A DNA stretch of 48,495 nucleotides. It comes from Curtobacterium sp. MCBA15_009 (GTDB lineage Bacteria > Actinomycetota > Actinomycetes > Actinomycetales > Microbacteriaceae). The stretch is taken from positions 121,729 to 170,223 of the forward strand of contig NZ_MJGO01000037.1 in NCBI RefSeq assembly GCF_001864895.1. The letters are read 5' to 3'. The translations under genes and the position numbers were made by a program. This document shows, one piece after another, positions 16,872 to 26,138 of the stretch. A model generated the notes under the pieces. The model saw only the letters and a list, made by a program, of their open reading frames with translations. It was not told the DNA's origin and did not search any database. Positions within the stretch are counted from its first letter, which is position 1. Each line of letters begins with the position of its first letter.

Positions 16872-18164
16872 GTGCCCGCCGTCACCCGACGCCCCTTCGC
16901 CCGACACGGCAAGCAGGCCCGCCGTCGTGCGTGGACGTCCGCGGTCACCGTCGTCGCCGCGGCCGCCGCCGTGCTCCTCGTGAGCGGGACCAGCCTCGCG
17001 GCGATCGCCGGCGCCCAGCTCAAGGCGGCGCCGCAGACCGTGCAGCTGAGCACCGACGACCAGAGCACCGCGAAGACCGCCGACATCACCGCGATCAAGG
17101 GCGGCGCGAACATCCTGCTCATCGGCAGCGACACCCGCGTCGGGCAGTTCGACTCCGACGAGCACGTCGAGGGCGCACGCAACGACGTCACGATGCTCGT
17201 CCACCTGTCGCAGGACCACCAGCAGCTCACCGCCGTCAGCTTCCCGCGCGACCTCATGGTCCCGATCCCGGCCTGCACGAACCCCGCGACCGGCACCACG
17301 TACCCGGCGGCCTCCTCGGCCATGTTCAACACCGCCCTCGGCAACGGCGGCGTCTCCTGCGTCGTGGACACCGTCGAGAACCTGACCGGCCTGAGCATCC
17401 CGTACGCCGGCCTCATCACCTTCGACGGCGTCATCGAGATGTCGAACGCCCTCGGCGGCGTGGACGTCTGCGTCGCCCAGCCCATCGACGACACCTTCAC
17501 CGGGCTCCACCTCACCGCGGGGTCCCACAAGCTCGAGGGCACCGACGCGCTCGCCTTCCTCCGCACCCGGCACGGCGTCGGCGACGGCAGCGACCTCGCC
17601 CGGATCAGCTCGCAGCAGGTGTTCCTGTCGGCCCTGCTCCGCAAGGTCACCGCGGACGGCACCCTGTCGAACCCGCTGACGCTCTACAAGCTCGCGGGCG
17701 CCGCCCTGTCGAACATGACCCTGTCCGACGGCCTCGCCCGCACCCGCACCATCGTCGGTGTCGCCACCGCCCTGCGCGGCATGAGCACGGCGAACATGCT
17801 GTTCGTGCAGTACCCCGTCGCTGACGACCCGACGAACCCGGCGCGCGTCGTCGTCGACGAGCAGACCGCCCACACGCTCAACGTCGCGCTGCAGAACGAC
17901 GTCCGCACCTCGCTCGGCGACTCGACGACCGGCCGCGCCTCGCAGGAGTCGCCGTCCTCCGGCGGGACCGCGTCTGGCACCCCGTCGTCGGACCCCTCGG
18001 CCGGTACGTCGACGGGCGGCTCCTCCTCGGCCGGCACCCCGTCCGGCACCTCGAGCACCCCGGCGACGCCCTCCACCCCGAAGCGCACCGCGACCGCGAC
18101 GCCGCTGCCCTCGTCCATCACCGGGCAGAGCGCCTCCGAGCGGACCTGCTCCGTCGGCAACTGA
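16872..18164 (+). CDS. LytR-CpsA-Psr (LCP) family cell-envelope protein
   Basis: LCP proteins attach secondary polymers such as teichoic acids or arabinogalactan-like glycans to peptidoglycan at the outer membrane face. I start at the GTG at 16872, which has GGAG six bases upstream; longer in-frame sequence upstream crosses the infA promoter and is not coding. The 430 residues comprise a basic N-terminus, one membrane segment (about 22-44), the LCP domain with GANILLIGSDTR (78-89), ARNDVTMLV, SFPRD (123-127) and FLRTRH, and a Ser/Thr/Gly/Pro-rich tail of about 85 residues. Conserved Asp/Arg residues for lipid-pyrophosphate binding are present. Transcribed divergently from infA. Confidence 0.92.
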   Translation: MPAVTRRPFARHGKQARRRAWTSAVTVVAAAAAVLLVSGTSLAAIAGAQLKAAPQTVQLSTDDQSTAKTADITAIKGGANILLIGSDTRVGQFDSDEHVEGARNDVTMLVHLSQDHQQLTAVSFPRDLMVPIPACTNPATGTTYPAASSAMFNTALGNGGVSCVVDTVENLTGLSIPYAGLITFDGVIEMSNALGGVDVCVAQPIDDTFTGLHLTAGSHKLEGTDALAFLRTRHGVGDGSDLARISSQQVFLSALLRKVTADGTLSNPLTLYKLAGAALSNMTLSDGLARTRTIVGVATALRGMSTANMLFVQYPVADDPTNPARVVVDEQTAHTLNVALQNDVRTSLGDSTTGRASQESPSSGGTASGTPSSDPSAGTSTGGSSSAGTPSGTSSTPATPSTPKRTATATPLPSSITGQSASERTCSVGN

Positions 18165-18188
18165 CCGGCGCCGCGCGCCCTGCTGGCT

Positions 18189-18264
18189 GTTCCGCGCGTG
18201 GGCGGTCGTTCCGCGCGTGGGCGGTCGTTCCGCGCGTGGGAGGTCGTTCCGCGCGTAGGAGGCC
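18189..18264. repeat. Four tandem 19-bp repeats after the LCP gene
   Basis: Units start at 18189, 18208, 18227 and 18246 and follow GTTCCGCGCGTGGGCGGTC; units 1 and 2 are identical, unit 3 has one change and unit 4 has more near its right end. The array fills the start of the gap between the LCP gene and map. Confidence 0.9.
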
Positions 18265-18290
18265 GTTCCTTCCGGCCTCCGACGCGCGGA
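18248..18290. repeat. Inverted copy capping the 19-bp repeat array
   Basis: The last unit (TCCGCGCGTAGGAGGCC, 18248-18264) can pair with an inverted copy at 18274-18290 with one mismatch in 17, around a 9-base loop. The hairpin could terminate the LCP transcript, and it makes the array polar. Confidence 0.75.
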
Positions 18291-18335
18291 TCCGCTTCCG
18301 ATTGCGCGCCCGATGGGTGAGAACGCACCCACGGA

Positions 18336-18379
18336 CGGACAGGAGGCCCGGTGCCAGCCGGCACCGGGCCTCCTGTCCG
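18336..18379. terminator. 20-bp perfect hairpin between the LCP gene and map
   Basis: Arms at 18336-18355 and 18360-18379 are exact inverted copies (CGGACAGGAGGCCCGGTGCC) with a 4-base loop. The hairpin lies 10 bases past the map stop, so it ends the secY-adk-map transcript, and it can also stop LCP transcription coming from the left. Confidence 0.85.
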
Positions 18380-18389
18380 AAGGGGGTCG

Positions 18390-19223
18390 CTACGGGATCG
18401 GGACGGGCGTGACCCCGAGCGGGGCGAGACCCGCTGCGCCGCCGTCAGCGGCCGTCGTCACCCAGATGCCACCGGCGTGCACGGCGACGCTGTGCTCCCA
18501 GTGCGCCGCGTCCGAGCCGTCCGCCGTGCGGACGGTCCAGTCGTCGTCGTCCGTCGTGCTGTCGATCGAGCCGGCGGTGACCATCGGCTCGATGGCGACC
18601 ACGAGACCGGGCTTGACCGCCGGCCCCGCACCGCGGACGCTGTGGTTGTAGACGGGAGGGTCCTCGTGCATCGAGCGACCGATGCCGTGCCCGGTGTAGT
18701 CCTCGACGATCCCCCACGTGCCGGACGCGTCGATCGTCTCCTCGATGACGGTGCCGACCTCGTGCAGGGTGCGCGCGTGCGCGAGCGCCGCGATGCCGTG
18801 CCAGAGCGCACGCTCGGTCGTGTCGGCCAGCCGCTGCCGCGCCGCGGTCAGCTCGGCGTCGCCGCCGGGCACCACGACGGTGAAGGCGCTGTCGCCGTTC
18901 CAGCCGTCCACCTCGGCGCCGGCGTCGACGGAGACGATGTCCCCCACGGCCAGGACCCGGTCGCCGGGGATCCCGTGCACGACCTCGTCGTTGACGGAGA
19001 CGCACAGGGTGTGCCGGTAGCCGGGGACGAGCTGGAAGTTCGGCACCCCGCCGCCGTCGCGGATCGTCCGCTCGGCGACGGCGTCGAGTTCACCCGTCGT
19101 CACGCCGGGCCGGATCGCTGCGCGCACGGCGTCGAGCGCCTCTGCCGTCAGCAGCCCGGGGCGCACCATGGCACGGAGCTCGTCGGGCGTCTTGTAGATC
19201 GACGGCTTGCGGAAGCGCACCAC
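18390..19223 (-). CDS. map: Methionine aminopeptidase, type I
   Basis: Removes the initiator methionine from nascent proteins. The 277-residue protein keeps all five metal ligands: D100 (SVDAG), D111 (GDSAF), H179 (YTGHGIG), E212 (AIEPM) and E243 (WEHS), and the substrate-binding His83 in VVHGIPG. The N-terminus lacks the zinc-finger linker found in longer forms. It follows adk by only 5 bases, closing secY-adk-map. The insertion DSTTDDDDW between the last two ligands is acidic but in a variable loop. Confidence 0.96.
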   Translation of the reverse strand: MVRFRKPSIYKTPDELRAMVRPGLLTAEALDAVRAAIRPGVTTGELDAVAERTIRDGGGVPNFQLVPGYRHTLCVSVNDEVVHGIPGDRVLAVGDIVSVDAGAEVDGWNGDSAFTVVVPGGDAELTAARQRLADTTERALWHGIAALAHARTLHEVGTVIEETIDASGTWGIVEDYTGHGIGRSMHEDPPVYNHSVRGAGPAVKPGLVVAIEPMVTAGSIDSTTDDDDWTVRTADGSDAAHWEHSVAVHAGGIWVTTAADGGAAGLAPLGVTPVPIP

Positions 19224-19228
19224 GCTGC

Positions 19229-19819
19229 TCAGACGGCTGCGGTCAGCCCGCGCGACGAGAGGGCGGCCTGGATCCGGTCGCCGACCTCGTCGATACCACC
19301 GAGCCCGTCGACGTCGACCACGAGGCCGCGGTCGCCGTAGGCCGCCACGATCGGCGCGGTCTGCTCGCTGTACACCTGCTGCCGACGACGGATGGTCTCC
19401 TCGTTGTCGTCGCTGCGGCCCTGGTCGGCGGCGCGCTTGAGCAGGCGGCCGACGAGGGCGTCCTGGTCGGCGACGAGCTGCACGACCGCGTCGATCCCGG
19501 TGCCCTGCTCGGCGAGCAGCGCGTCGAGGTACTCGACCTGTCCGACCGTGCGGGGGTAGCCGTCGAGCAGGAAGCCGTGCTCGGCGTCCGACTCGGCCAG
19601 ACGCGACTTGACGAGCTCGTTCGTGAGCGAGTCGGGGACGTACTCGCCCGCGTCCATGAGCGCCTTCGCCTGCACGCCGAGGGGCGTGCCGTCGGCGACG
19701 TTCTTGCGGAAGATGTCGCCGGTCGAGATCGCGGGGATCCCGAGCGAGTCGGCGATGCGGCCGGCCTGCGTGCCCTTCCCGGCTCCGGGAGGTCCGACGA
19801 TGATGAGACGTGCGCTCAA
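19229..19819 (-). CDS. adk: Adenylate kinase, short-LID form
   Basis: Catalyses ATP + AMP to two ADP. The 196 residues begin [18 protein letters not shown] (P-loop 9-18). The AMP-binding region TGDIFRKNV and the DGYPRT motif are intact. The LID segment between [10 protein letters not shown] and EETIRRR is very short with no Cys, which is the short, zinc-free bacterial form seen in actinobacteria. The ATG overlaps the end of secY by four bases, coupling their translation. Confidence 0.97.
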   Translation of the reverse strand: MSARLIIVGPPGAGKGTQAGRIADSLGIPAISTGDIFRKNVADGTPLGVQAKALMDAGEYVPDSLTNELVKSRLAESDAEHGFLLDGYPRTVGQVEYLDALLAEQGTGIDAVVQLVADQDALVGRLLKRAADQGRSDDNEETIRRRQQVYSEQTAPIVAAYGDRGLVVDVDGLGGIDEVGDRIQAALSSRGLTAAV

Positions 19820-21138
19820 CGGAGAAGCCCTTCGTAGTGACGCTGCTGCAGCTGCGAGTCGATCTGCTTCACGGTCTCGAGGCCGACACCCACGATGATC
19901 AGGATGCTGGCACCGCCGAACGGGAAGTTCTGGTTCGCGCCGAACAGCGCCAGTGCTGCCAGCGGGACGAGCGCGATGAGACCGAGGTAGAGCGAGCCGG
20001 GCAGCGTCACCCGGGTGAGGACGTAGTCGAGGTACTCGGCGGTGGGACGGCCGGCACGGATGCCGGGGATGAACCCGCCGTACTTCTTCATGTTGTCGGC
20101 GACCTCTTCGGGGTTGAAGGTGATCGCCACGTAGAAGTACGTGAACCCGACGATGAGCAGGAAGTACAGGACCATGTAGAACCAGTTGTCACCCGAGGTC
20201 AGGTTGCTCTGGATCCAGGTCACCCACGCGGGCGGCTCCGAGCCGTCCGAGGGCTGGTTGAACTGCGCGACCAGGGCCGGCAGGTACAGCAGCGACGAGG
20301 CGAAGATGACGGGCACGACGCCGGCCATGTTCACCTTGATCGGGATGTAGGTGTTGTTGCCGCCGTACGTCCGCCGCCCGACCATGCGCTTGGCGTACTG
20401 CACGGGGATGCGCCGCTGCGATTGCTCGACGAAGACGACGGCCATCATGATGGCCAGCCCGACCAGGATGACGAGCAGGAAGAGCTCGAAGGACTGCGAC
20501 TGCTCGATCGCCCAGAGCGCCGAGGGGAACTGCGCTGCGATGGACGTGAAGATGAGGAGCGACATGCCGTTGCCGATGCCGCGCTCGGTCACGAGCTCGC
20601 CCATCCACATGATGAGGCCGGTGCCGGCGGTCAGCGTGACGACCATCAGCATGATGGCGTACCAGCTGTCGTTCGAGATGATCGCGGAGCAGGACGACGA
20701 GGCGTTCGTGCCGAAGAGGGCGCCGGAGCGGGCGACCGTGATCAGGGTGGTGGACTGCAGCACGCCGAGCGCGATGGTGAGGTAGCGCGTGTACTGCGTC
20801 AGCTTCGCCTGGCCGGACTGGCCCTCCTTGTAGAGGGCGTCGAAGTGCGGGATGACCACGCGCAGCAGCTGCACGATGATCGACGACGTGATGTACGGCA
20901 TGATCCCGAGCGCGAAGACCGAGAGCTTCAGCAGCGCGCCGCCGGAGAACAGGTTGATCAGGTCGTAGAGCCCGCCGGACGACGAGGCGCTGGCGAGACA
21001 GCTCTGCACCGCGGAGTAGTCGACGAACGGTGCGGGGATGTACGACCCGAGCCGGAACAGCGCGATGATCGCGAGGGTGAAGCCGATCTTCTTGCGAAGA
21101 TCGGGGGTGCGCATGATGCGCGCGACCGCTCTGAACAC
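19816..21138 (-). CDS. secY: Protein translocase subunit SecY
   Basis: The central pore of the Sec translocon, with ten transmembrane helices. I start at the GTG at 21138 ([20 protein letters not shown]), preceded by GGAG at five bases; this gives 440 residues. The frame remains open to 21270, but that stretch includes the rplO hairpin region and does not resemble SecY. Typical segments are [11 protein letters not shown] at the first helix and plug, [20 protein letters not shown]-like VTERGIGNG, and [15 protein letters not shown]. An unusually long 148-base leader separates it from rplO. Confidence 0.97.
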   Translation of the reverse strand: MFRAVARIMRTPDLRKKIGFTLAIIALFRLGSYIPAPFVDYSAVQSCLASASSSGGLYDLINLFSGGALLKLSVFALGIMPYITSSIIVQLLRVVIPHFDALYKEGQSGQAKLTQYTRYLTIALGVLQSTTLITVARSGALFGTNASSSCSAIISNDSWYAIMLMVVTLTAGTGLIMWMGELVTERGIGNGMSLLIFTSIAAQFPSALWAIEQSQSFELFLLVILVGLAIMMAVVFVEQSQRRIPVQYAKRMVGRRTYGGNNTYIPIKVNMAGVVPVIFASSLLYLPALVAQFNQPSDGSEPPAWVTWIQSNLTSGDNWFYMVLYFLLIVGFTYFYVAITFNPEEVADNMKKYGGFIPGIRAGRPTAEYLDYVLTRVTLPGSLYLGLIALVPLAALALFGANQNFPFGGASILIIVGVGLETVKQIDSQLQQRHYEGLLR

Positions 21139-21286
21139 GAGGACTCCGAACTTCTGGGACCGAAGGCCGTCGATCGCGGCCGTACCGGTGTCGGTCGGCA
21201 GCGCCGACCCGGCAGACGGATGCCTGCCACTGTCAAGGAAACCGTAACGGCGGCCCGTGCGCAAACGCACGGGCCGCCGACGGGGG
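21139..21286 (-). promoter_or_regulatory. secY leader with hairpins and an orphan TTGACA
   Basis: Besides the hairpin at 21248-21279, the leader contains a perfect -35-like TTGACA (minus strand, 21231-21236) without a convincing -10, and short stems GGCAG/CTGCC and GGTCGGC/GCCGACC. Separate transcription or attenuation control of secY-adk-map is possible. Confidence 0.4.
21248..21279 (-). terminator. Hairpin between rplO and secY
   Basis: CGGCGGCCCGTGCG (21248-21261) pairs exactly with CGCACGGGCCGCCG (21266-21279) around a CAAA loop, 8 bases after the rplO stop. It looks like a terminator or strong attenuator inside the spc operon. Confidence 0.65.
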
Positions 21287-21751
21287 TTACTGGGAGACGG
21301 TGCCGCCAGCAGCCACGATCTTCTCGGCGGCGGACGCCGAGACCTTGTCGACCGTGACCGTGATCTTCACGGAGATGTCACCCTGACCGAGAACCTTGAC
21401 CTTCTCGTTCTTGCGGACGGCGCCCTTGGCGACCAGGCCCGCAACGGTGACGTCGCCACCGTCGGGGTAGAGCTCCGAGATCTTGTCCAGGTTCACGACC
21501 TGGTACTCGACCCGGAACGGGTTCTTGAACCCGCGGAGCTTCGGGGTGCGCATGTGCAGCGGCATCTGCCCACCCTCGAAGCCGACCCGGACCTGGTAAC
21601 GGGCCTTCGTGCCCTTGGTACCACGTCCAGCGGTCTTGCCCTTCGAGCCCTCACCGCGACCCACACGGGTGCGGTCCTTCTTGGCGCCCTCGGCGGGGCG
21701 GAGGTGGTGCAGCTTCAGCACCTGCACGCGCTCGTTCTTCTCGTCGCTCAT
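21287..21751 (-). CDS. rplO: 50S ribosomal protein L15
   Basis: L15 binds 23S rRNA late in assembly. The 154-residue protein shows the glycine-rich N-terminal segment [17 protein letters not shown] and the signature region [18 protein letters not shown]. Its ATG overlaps the rpmD stop in ATGA. It ends the ribosomal-protein part of the spc operon; a stable hairpin follows at once. Confidence 0.97.
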   Translation of the reverse strand: MSDEKNERVQVLKLHHLRPAEGAKKDRTRVGRGEGSKGKTAGRGTKGTKARYQVRVGFEGGQMPLHMRTPKLRGFKNPFRVEYQVVNLDKISELYPDGGDVTVAGLVAKGAVRKNEKVKVLGQGDISVKITVTVDKVSASAAEKIVAAGGTVSQ

Positions 21752-21933
21752 GCGTCGACCTCCTCGACCTTCACGAGGTGCGCGACCGTCGCGATGTACC
21801 CGCGGTTCTGGGCGTTGTCCTCACGTTCGACCGTACGGCCGATGCGCTTGAGGCCCAGGCTGCGCAGGGTGTCGCGCTGGTACTGCTTCTCGCTGATAAC
21901 GGACTTGATCTGCGTGATCTTCAGGGTCGCCAT
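21748..21933 (-). CDS. rpmD: 50S ribosomal protein L30
   Basis: A 61-residue protein, [20 protein letters not shown]..., containing the L30 core [19 protein letters not shown]. It starts at the ATG at 21933, which overlaps the rpsE stop by one base (TGATG), and overlaps rplO by four bases, so it is flanked by coupled junctions on both sides. L30 is the small, non-essential large-subunit protein missing in many bacteria; here it is intact. Confidence 0.96.
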   Translation of the reverse strand: MATLKITQIKSVISEKQYQRDTLRSLGLKRIGRTVEREDNAQNRGYIATVAHLVKVEEVDA

Positions 21934-22712
21934 CACGCACCTGCCTTCTCGGTCGCGGCACGCAGGGCAGCGGCCTCGGCCTGGAGCAGACGAGCCGGGA
22001 CGACCCGGTCGACGTCGAGGCCACGACGGCTCGCGACCGCGCGGGGCTCCTCGAGCTGCTGCAGCGCCTCGACGGTCGCGTGCACGATGTTGATCGTGTT
22101 CGACGAGCCGAGCGACTTGCTCAGGACGTCGTGGATGCCGGCGCACTCGAGCACGGCGCGGACCGGACCACCGGCGATGACACCGGTACCGGCAGCGGCC
22201 GGACGCAGGAGCACGACACCGGCAGCGGCCTCGCCCTGCACCGGGTGCGGGATCGTGTTGCCGACGCGCGGGACGCGGAAGAAGTTCTTCTTCGCCTCTT
22301 CGACGCCCTTGGAGATCGCCGTGGGGACCTCCTTGGCCTTGCCGTAGCCGACGCCCACGAGGCCGTTGCCGTCGCCGACGACGACGAGCGCCGTGAAGCT
22401 GAAGCGACGACCACCCTTGACGACCTTCGACACGCGGTTGATGGTCACCACGCGCTCGAGGAACTGGCTGTCGCCACCGCGGTTGTTGCGGTCGCGGCCC
22501 TGCTGACGGTCACGCCCGCCACCACGACGGCCGCGCTGGTCGGCGGAGTCGCGGTTGTTGGACGCGGAGCCCGCGGCGGTCTCGACCGGACGCTCGGCAA
22601 CGGCCGGGGCCTCTGCCTCCTTGCCGGTCGTGGCCTTGGCCGTCGTGTCGGCAGCCGCGTCAGCGGTGGCCTCGACGTTGGCGTCTTCGTTCGTGTTCGC
22701 GATGTCGCTCAC
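21933..22712 (-). CDS. rpsE: 30S ribosomal protein S5 with long N-terminal extension
   Basis: S5 shapes the mRNA entry site and decoding accuracy. The 259-residue protein is about 90 longer than E. coli S5. Residues 1-80 are an Ala/Thr/Glu-rich then Arg/Gly/Asn/Asp-rich extension ([20 protein letters not shown]); the core starts at [20 protein letters not shown] with the double-stranded-RNA-binding-like fold and ends with the [13 protein letters not shown] helix. The start overlaps the rplR stop by four bases, which supports the full extension as translated rather than an upstream artefact. Confidence 0.96.
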   Translation of the reverse strand: MSDIANTNEDANVEATADAAADTTAKATTGKEAEAPAVAERPVETAAGSASNNRDSADQRGRRGGGRDRQQGRDRNNRGGDSQFLERVVTINRVSKVVKGGRRFSFTALVVVGDGNGLVGVGYGKAKEVPTAISKGVEEAKKNFFRVPRVGNTIPHPVQGEAAAGVVLLRPAAAGTGVIAGGPVRAVLECAGIHDVLSKSLGSSNTINIVHATVEALQQLEEPRAVASRRGLDVDRVVPARLLQAEAAALRAATEKAGA

Positions 22713-23083
22713 AGGTTCAGCCCTCCTTCACGGGCACCGTCGGCGATCGCGGCGACGCGACCGGCGTACTTGCTGCCGCCGCGGTCGAAGACCACGGCCT
22801 CGACGCCAGCGGTCTTCGCGCGCTCGGCGAGGAGCTCACCGACGCGACGAGCCTTGGCGGTCTTGTCTCCGTCGAACGAGCGGAGGTCTGCCTCCATCGT
22901 CGACGCGCTGGCCAGGGTGTGGCCCTTCGAGTCGTCGATGACCTGCACGAACACGTGACGCGACGAGCGGGTGACGGCGAGACGCGGACGAGCCTCGGTG
23001 CCGGTGATCTTCTTGCGGAGACGGTTGTGGCGACGAGCCTTGGCGGCCGCCTTGCTCTTGCCGCGGGTCTTGAGGAGTCCCAT
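22709..23083 (-). CDS. rplR: 50S ribosomal protein L18
   Basis: L18 forms the central protuberance with L5 and 5S rRNA. The 124 residues begin [20 protein letters not shown] and contain [20 protein letters not shown] and the C-terminal [23 protein letters not shown]. The start is ambiguous: a GTG at 23089 overlapping the rplF stop as GTGA, or the ATG at 23083 two codons on. I chose the ATG by family resemblance. Confidence 0.95.
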   Translation of the reverse strand: MGLLKTRGKSKAAAKARRHNRLRKKITGTEARPRLAVTRSSRHVFVQVIDDSKGHTLASASTMEADLRSFDGDKTAKARRVGELLAERAKTAGVEAVVFDRGGSKYAGRVAAIADGAREGGLNL

Positions 23084-23085
23084 GA

Positions 23086-23622
23086 TCACTTACCTGACTT
23101 TCCGGCCTTGCGGCGCACGTTCTCGCCGGCGTAACGGACACCCTTGCCCTTGTAGGGCTCGGGCTTCCGGAGCTTCCGGATGTTCGCGGCGACCTCACCG
23201 ACGGCCTGCTTGTCGATGCCGGCGACGGTGACCTTGTTGTTGCCCTCCACCGCGAAGCTGATGCCCGCCGGCGGCTCGACCGTGATCGAGTGGGAGTACC
23301 CGAGCGCGAACTCGAGGTTCGAGCCCTTCGCCTGCACGCGGTAACCGGTGCCGACGACCTCGAGGCCCTTGGTGTAGCCCTGGGTCACGCCGATGATGTT
23401 GTTGGCGATGAGGGTCCGGGTCAGTCCGTGGAGCGAACGCGACTCGCGCTCGTCGTCCGGACGGGTGACGAGGACCTGGTTCTCCTCGACCTTGGCCTGG
23501 ATGGGCTCCGCGACGACGAGCGCGAGCTCGCCCTTCGGGCCCTTGACCGCCACGTTCTGACCGTCAACGGAGACGGTGACGCCGGCGGGGATGTCGATGG
23601 GAAGACGTCCGATTCGTGACAT
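23086..23622 (-). CDS. rplF: 50S ribosomal protein L6
   Basis: L6 lies near the factor-binding region at the base of the L7/L12 stalk. The 178 residues hold the duplicated L6 fold: [22 protein letters not shown] in the first half, then the second-domain segment [20 protein letters not shown] and the signature [23 protein letters not shown]. It follows rpsH by six bases and contacts rplR through an overlapping junction. Confidence 0.98.
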   Translation of the reverse strand: MSRIGRLPIDIPAGVTVSVDGQNVAVKGPKGELALVVAEPIQAKVEENQVLVTRPDDERESRSLHGLTRTLIANNIIGVTQGYTKGLEVVGTGYRVQAKGSNLEFALGYSHSITVEPPAGISFAVEGNNKVTVAGIDKQAVGEVAANIRKLRKPEPYKGKGVRYAGENVRRKAGKSGK

Positions 23623-23628
23623 TCTCGA

Positions 23629-24027
23629 TCACCACACGTAGGCGAGGACTTCCCCACCCACGCCCTTCTGCTCGGCTTCGCGGTCGGTCAGGAGGCCCGA
23701 CGAGGTCGAGAGGATCGCCACGCCGAGGCCACCGAGGACCTGGGGGATCTCCGTCGACTTCGCGTAGACCCGGAGGCCCGGCTTCGAGACGCGCTTGATG
23801 CCGGCGATCGAACGCTCGCGCTCGGGGCCGTACTTGAGGTCGATGGTGAGGGTCTGCCCGACGCGGGCGTCCTCCACCTTCCACTCGCTGATGTAACCCT
23901 CGCGCTTGAGGATGTCGGCGATGTTCTTCTTGAGCTTCGAGCTCGGGAGTGCGACTGCGTCGTGGTGCGCGGAGTTCGCGTTCCGCAATCTGGTCAGCAT
24001 GTCTGCGACCGGATCGGTCATCGTCAT
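23629..24027 (-). CDS. rpsH: 30S ribosomal protein S8
   Basis: S8 binds helix 21 of 16S rRNA and in E. coli represses the spc operon. The start is the ATG at 24027 ([20 protein letters not shown]), giving 132 residues, the exact actinobacterial size; the frame upstream to 24069 lies in the leader. Conserved C-terminal elements [20 protein letters not shown] are intact. Unlike in many bacteria, rpsN is not immediately upstream; instead there is a 153-base structured gap after rplE. Confidence 0.97.
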   Translation of the reverse strand: MTMTDPVADMLTRLRNANSAHHDAVALPSSKLKKNIADILKREGYISEWKVEDARVGQTLTIDLKYGPERERSIAGIKRVSKPGLRVYAKSTEIPQVLGGLGVAILSTSSGLLTDREAEQKGVGGEVLAYVW

Positions 24028-24180
24028 GGTGTTCGTCCATTTCTCGCCTGGTTTCGACACCCGTTCCACGAATGCCGACCTGAGCGATCGAGTGACCCCG
24101 GGGCGGTTCCCCGAGGTCGGTGTGTTCGTGCGTGCGGGCCGGAGGACGTTGATCCCCCGGCCCGCACCGCTCGAAGTAGC
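24028..24180 (-). other. rplE-rpsH gap: rpsN absent, structured RNA
   Basis: This is where rpsN usually sits; no S14-like frame with its CxxC motif is present. The gap holds the hairpin at 24132-24167 and a second stem, GACCCCGGGG/CCCCGAGGTC (24094-24118), with one mismatch. The minus strand shows no TANNNT element apart from the first bases after rplE, so a new promoter here is unlikely. Confidence 0.6.
24132..24167 (-). terminator. Hairpin after rplE (attenuator or processing site)
   Basis: GTGCGGGCCGG pairs exactly with CCGGCCCGCAC; on the minus-strand RNA a further four pairs including one G-U bring the stem to 15 bp with a 6-base loop. It begins 14 bases past the rplE stop. Confidence 0.55.
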
Positions 24181-24771
24181 TTAGACCGTCTGCTCGTTGG
24201 AGCGGAACGGGAAGCCCAGCTGGCGGAGCAGCGCGCGTCCCTCGTCGTCCGTCTTCGCGGTGGTCACGACGGTGATGTCGAAGCCGCGGACACGGTCGAT
24301 GCGGTCCTGGTCGATCTCGTGGAACACGGACTGCTCCGTGAGACCGAACGTGTAGTTGCCGTTCCCGTCGAACTGCTTGTCGCTGAGACCGCGGAAGTCG
24401 CGGATGCGGGGCAGGGCGAGCGAGATGAGGCGGTCGAGGAACTCCCACGCGCGGTCGCCACGGAGGGTGACGTGCGCGCCGATGGCCTGACCCTCGCGCA
24501 GCTTGAACTGCGCGATGGACTTGCGGGCGATGTTGACCTGGGGCTTCTGACCCGTGATCGCCGTGAGGTCCTTGATGGCCCCCTCGATGATCTTCGAGTC
24601 GCGAGCCGCCTCGCCGACACCGGTGTTCACGACGACCTTGACCAGGCCGGGGACCTGGTTGACGTTCGCGTAGCCGAACTGCTCGGTGAGGGCGGACTTG
24701 ATCTCGTCCTTGTACTTCTGCTTGAGGCGCGGCTGAACTTTCTCAGTCGTCGCGGCAGTCGTGTCAGTCAT
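24181..24771 (-). CDS. rplE: 50S ribosomal protein L5
   Basis: L5 binds 5S rRNA and bridges to S13. The 196 residues have a short Thr/Ala-rich N-terminal extension before [21 protein letters not shown]. Motifs [20 protein letters not shown] and [14 protein letters not shown] are conserved, and the C-terminal [19 protein letters not shown] is typical. Its ATG overlaps the rplX stop by one base. The usual downstream partner rpsN is missing. Confidence 0.97.
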   Translation of the reverse strand: MTDTTAATTEKVQPRLKQKYKDEIKSALTEQFGYANVNQVPGLVKVVVNTGVGEAARDSKIIEGAIKDLTAITGQKPQVNIARKSIAQFKLREGQAIGAHVTLRGDRAWEFLDRLISLALPRIRDFRGLSDKQFDGNGNYTFGLTEQSVFHEIDQDRIDRVRGFDITVVTTAKTDDEGRALLRQLGFPFRSNEQTV

Positions 24772-25130
24772 CAGAGCTTCTCACCAGACTTCTTGGCGTA
24801 GCGGACCCGGACGGTCTTCTTGACGCCGTCCTTCTCCACCTCTTCGGTACGGAAGCCGACGCGGGTCGGCTTCTTCGTCTTCGGGTCGACGATCGCGACG
24901 TTCGACACGTGGATCGAGGCCTCGTGCTGCTCGATGCCACCGGTCTTCGAGCCGCGCTGCGTCTGTCCGACGCGGACGTGCTTCGTGACGAAGTTCACGC
25001 CCTCGACGACGACGCGGTTCTTGTCCTTGAGGACCTCGATGACCTTGCCCTGCTTGCCACGGTCGCCGCCACGCTCCTGCGTCGCGCCCGTGATGACCTG
25101 GACGAGGTCACCCTTCTTGATGTTCGCCAT
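24771..25130 (-). CDS. rplX: 50S ribosomal protein L24
   Basis: L24 starts large-subunit assembly and lies at the tunnel exit. In this 119-residue protein the KOW motif is visible at the N-terminus ([34 protein letters not shown]). The central [21 protein letters not shown] segment is the L24 signature. The C-terminal half is somewhat longer than in E. coli. It follows rplN by three bases, the order rplN-rplX-rplE being standard. Confidence 0.97.
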   Translation of the reverse strand: MANIKKGDLVQVITGATQERGGDRGKQGKVIEVLKDKNRVVVEGVNFVTKHVRVGQTQRGSKTGGIEQHEASIHVSNVAIVDPKTKKPTRVGFRTEEVEKDGVKKTVRVRYAKKSGEKL

Positions 25131-25133
25131 GGC

Positions 25134-25502
25134 TTACAGCACCTCCGGCGCGAGCGAGATGATCTTCATGAACTTCTTGTCACGGAGCTCGCGACCGACC
25201 GGACCGAAGATGCGCGTACCGCGCGGGTCGCCGTCGGCCTTGAGGATCACTGCCGCGTTCTCGTCGAACTTGATGTAGGAGCCGTCCTGACGACGGGTCT
25301 CCTTCTTGGTGCGAACGATGACCGCCTTGACGACGTCACCCTTCTTCACGTTGCCGCCGGGGATGGCGTCCTTCACCGTGGCGACGATGATGTCACCGAG
25401 GCCGGCGTAGCGACGACCCGAGCCACCGAGCACGCGGATGGTCAAGATCTCCTTGGCACCCGTGTTGTCGGCGACCTTCAGGCGGGATTCCTGCTGAATC
25501 AC
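25134..25502 (-). CDS. rplN: 50S ribosomal protein L14
   Basis: L14 faces the small subunit and is the docking site for the silencing factor RsfS. The 122-residue sequence is nearly invariant: [40 protein letters not shown], and [20 protein letters not shown]. It follows rpsQ by 31 bases, with no hairpin in the gap, so the S10 and spc gene sets look continuous here. Confidence 0.98.
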   Translation of the reverse strand: MIQQESRLKVADNTGAKEILTIRVLGGSGRRYAGLGDIIVATVKDAIPGGNVKKGDVVKAVIVRTKKETRRQDGSYIKFDENAAVILKADGDPRGTRIFGPVGRELRDKKFMKIISLAPEVL

Positions 25503-25533
25503 TGCTGTCTCCTATTCCGAAGCAGGCCGGGGC

Positions 25534-25818
25534 CTACTTGGCCTTCTCGAGGATCTCGACCAGGCGCCAGCGCTTGGAGGCGCTGAGGGGACGGGTCTCG
25601 CTGATCACGACGAGGTCGCCGACACCAGCGGTGCCGAGCTCGTCGTGGGCCTTCACCTTGGACGTGCGGCGGATGATCTTGCCGTAGAGCGCGTGCTTCA
25701 CGCGGTCCTCGACCTCGACCACGATGGTCTTGTCCATCTTGTCGCTCGTCACGTAGCCACGACGCGTCTTGCGGTAGCCGCGGACGACGGCGGCGGAGTT
25801 CTTCTCTTCGTTCGCCAT
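25534..25818 (-). CDS. rpsQ: 30S ribosomal protein S17
   Basis: S17 is a primary 16S rRNA-binding protein with an OB-fold. The 94 residues include [20 protein letters not shown] and the conserved [19 protein letters not shown] and [17 protein letters not shown] ten-residue Asn/Ser/Ala leader precedes the core. Its ATG overlaps the rpmC stop by one base. Confidence 0.97.
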   Translation of the reverse strand: MANEEKNSAAVVRGYRKTRRGYVTSDKMDKTIVVEVEDRVKHALYGKIIRRTSKVKAHDELGTAGVGDLVVISETRPLSASKRWRLVEILEKAK

Positions 25819-26138
25819 CAGTTCTCCTCGGCGGTCTCGGCCTCGGTCGACTCAGCCGACTTGTCGGCCTTCTTCGTCGTCTTCTTGGCCTTGGTGGCGG
25901 TCTCGACGGGCGCAGGAGTGGCACGGATGCCGAGCTCGCGCTCGCGCAGGACGGTGTAGATGCGGGCGATGTCGCGCTTGACGGCACGGAGACGACCGTG
26001 GCTCTCCAGCTGGCCGGTGGCCGACTGGAAGCGGAGGTTGAAGAGTTCCTCCTTGGCCTTCTTCAGCTCGTCAGCGAGACGCTCGTTCTCGAACGTGTCG
26101 AGCTCCGTCGGACGGAGCTCCTTGGAACCGATCGCCAT
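25818..26138 (-). CDS. rpmC: 50S ribosomal protein L29 with charged tail
   Basis: L29 sits beside the tunnel exit and contacts trigger factor and SRP. I start at the ATG at 26138 ([16 protein letters not shown]), which overlaps the rplP stop by one base. The helical core runs to about residue 72 ([20 protein letters not shown] marks it). Residues 73-106 are a Lys/Thr/Ala/Glu tail ([12 protein letters not shown]... TAEEN), giving 106 residues against 63 in E. coli. Confidence 0.95.
   Translation of the reverse strand: MAIGSKELRPTELDTFENERLADELKKAKEELFNLRFQSATGQLESHGRLRAVKRDIARIYTVLRERELGIRATPAPVETATKAKKTTKKADKSAESTEAETAEEN

Noticed and set aside
18189..18290. CRISPR array
   Set aside because: The repeats are directly adjacent with no spacers, only 19 bases long, and no cas genes are near.
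16677..18332. 551-codon frame antisense to the LCP gene
   Set aside because: The plus strand has a clear LCP domain; the antisense product is low-complexity Arg/Ala/Gly.
24028..24180. A hidden rpsN gene
   Set aside because: No frame shows the CxxC pairs or basic S14 sequence.
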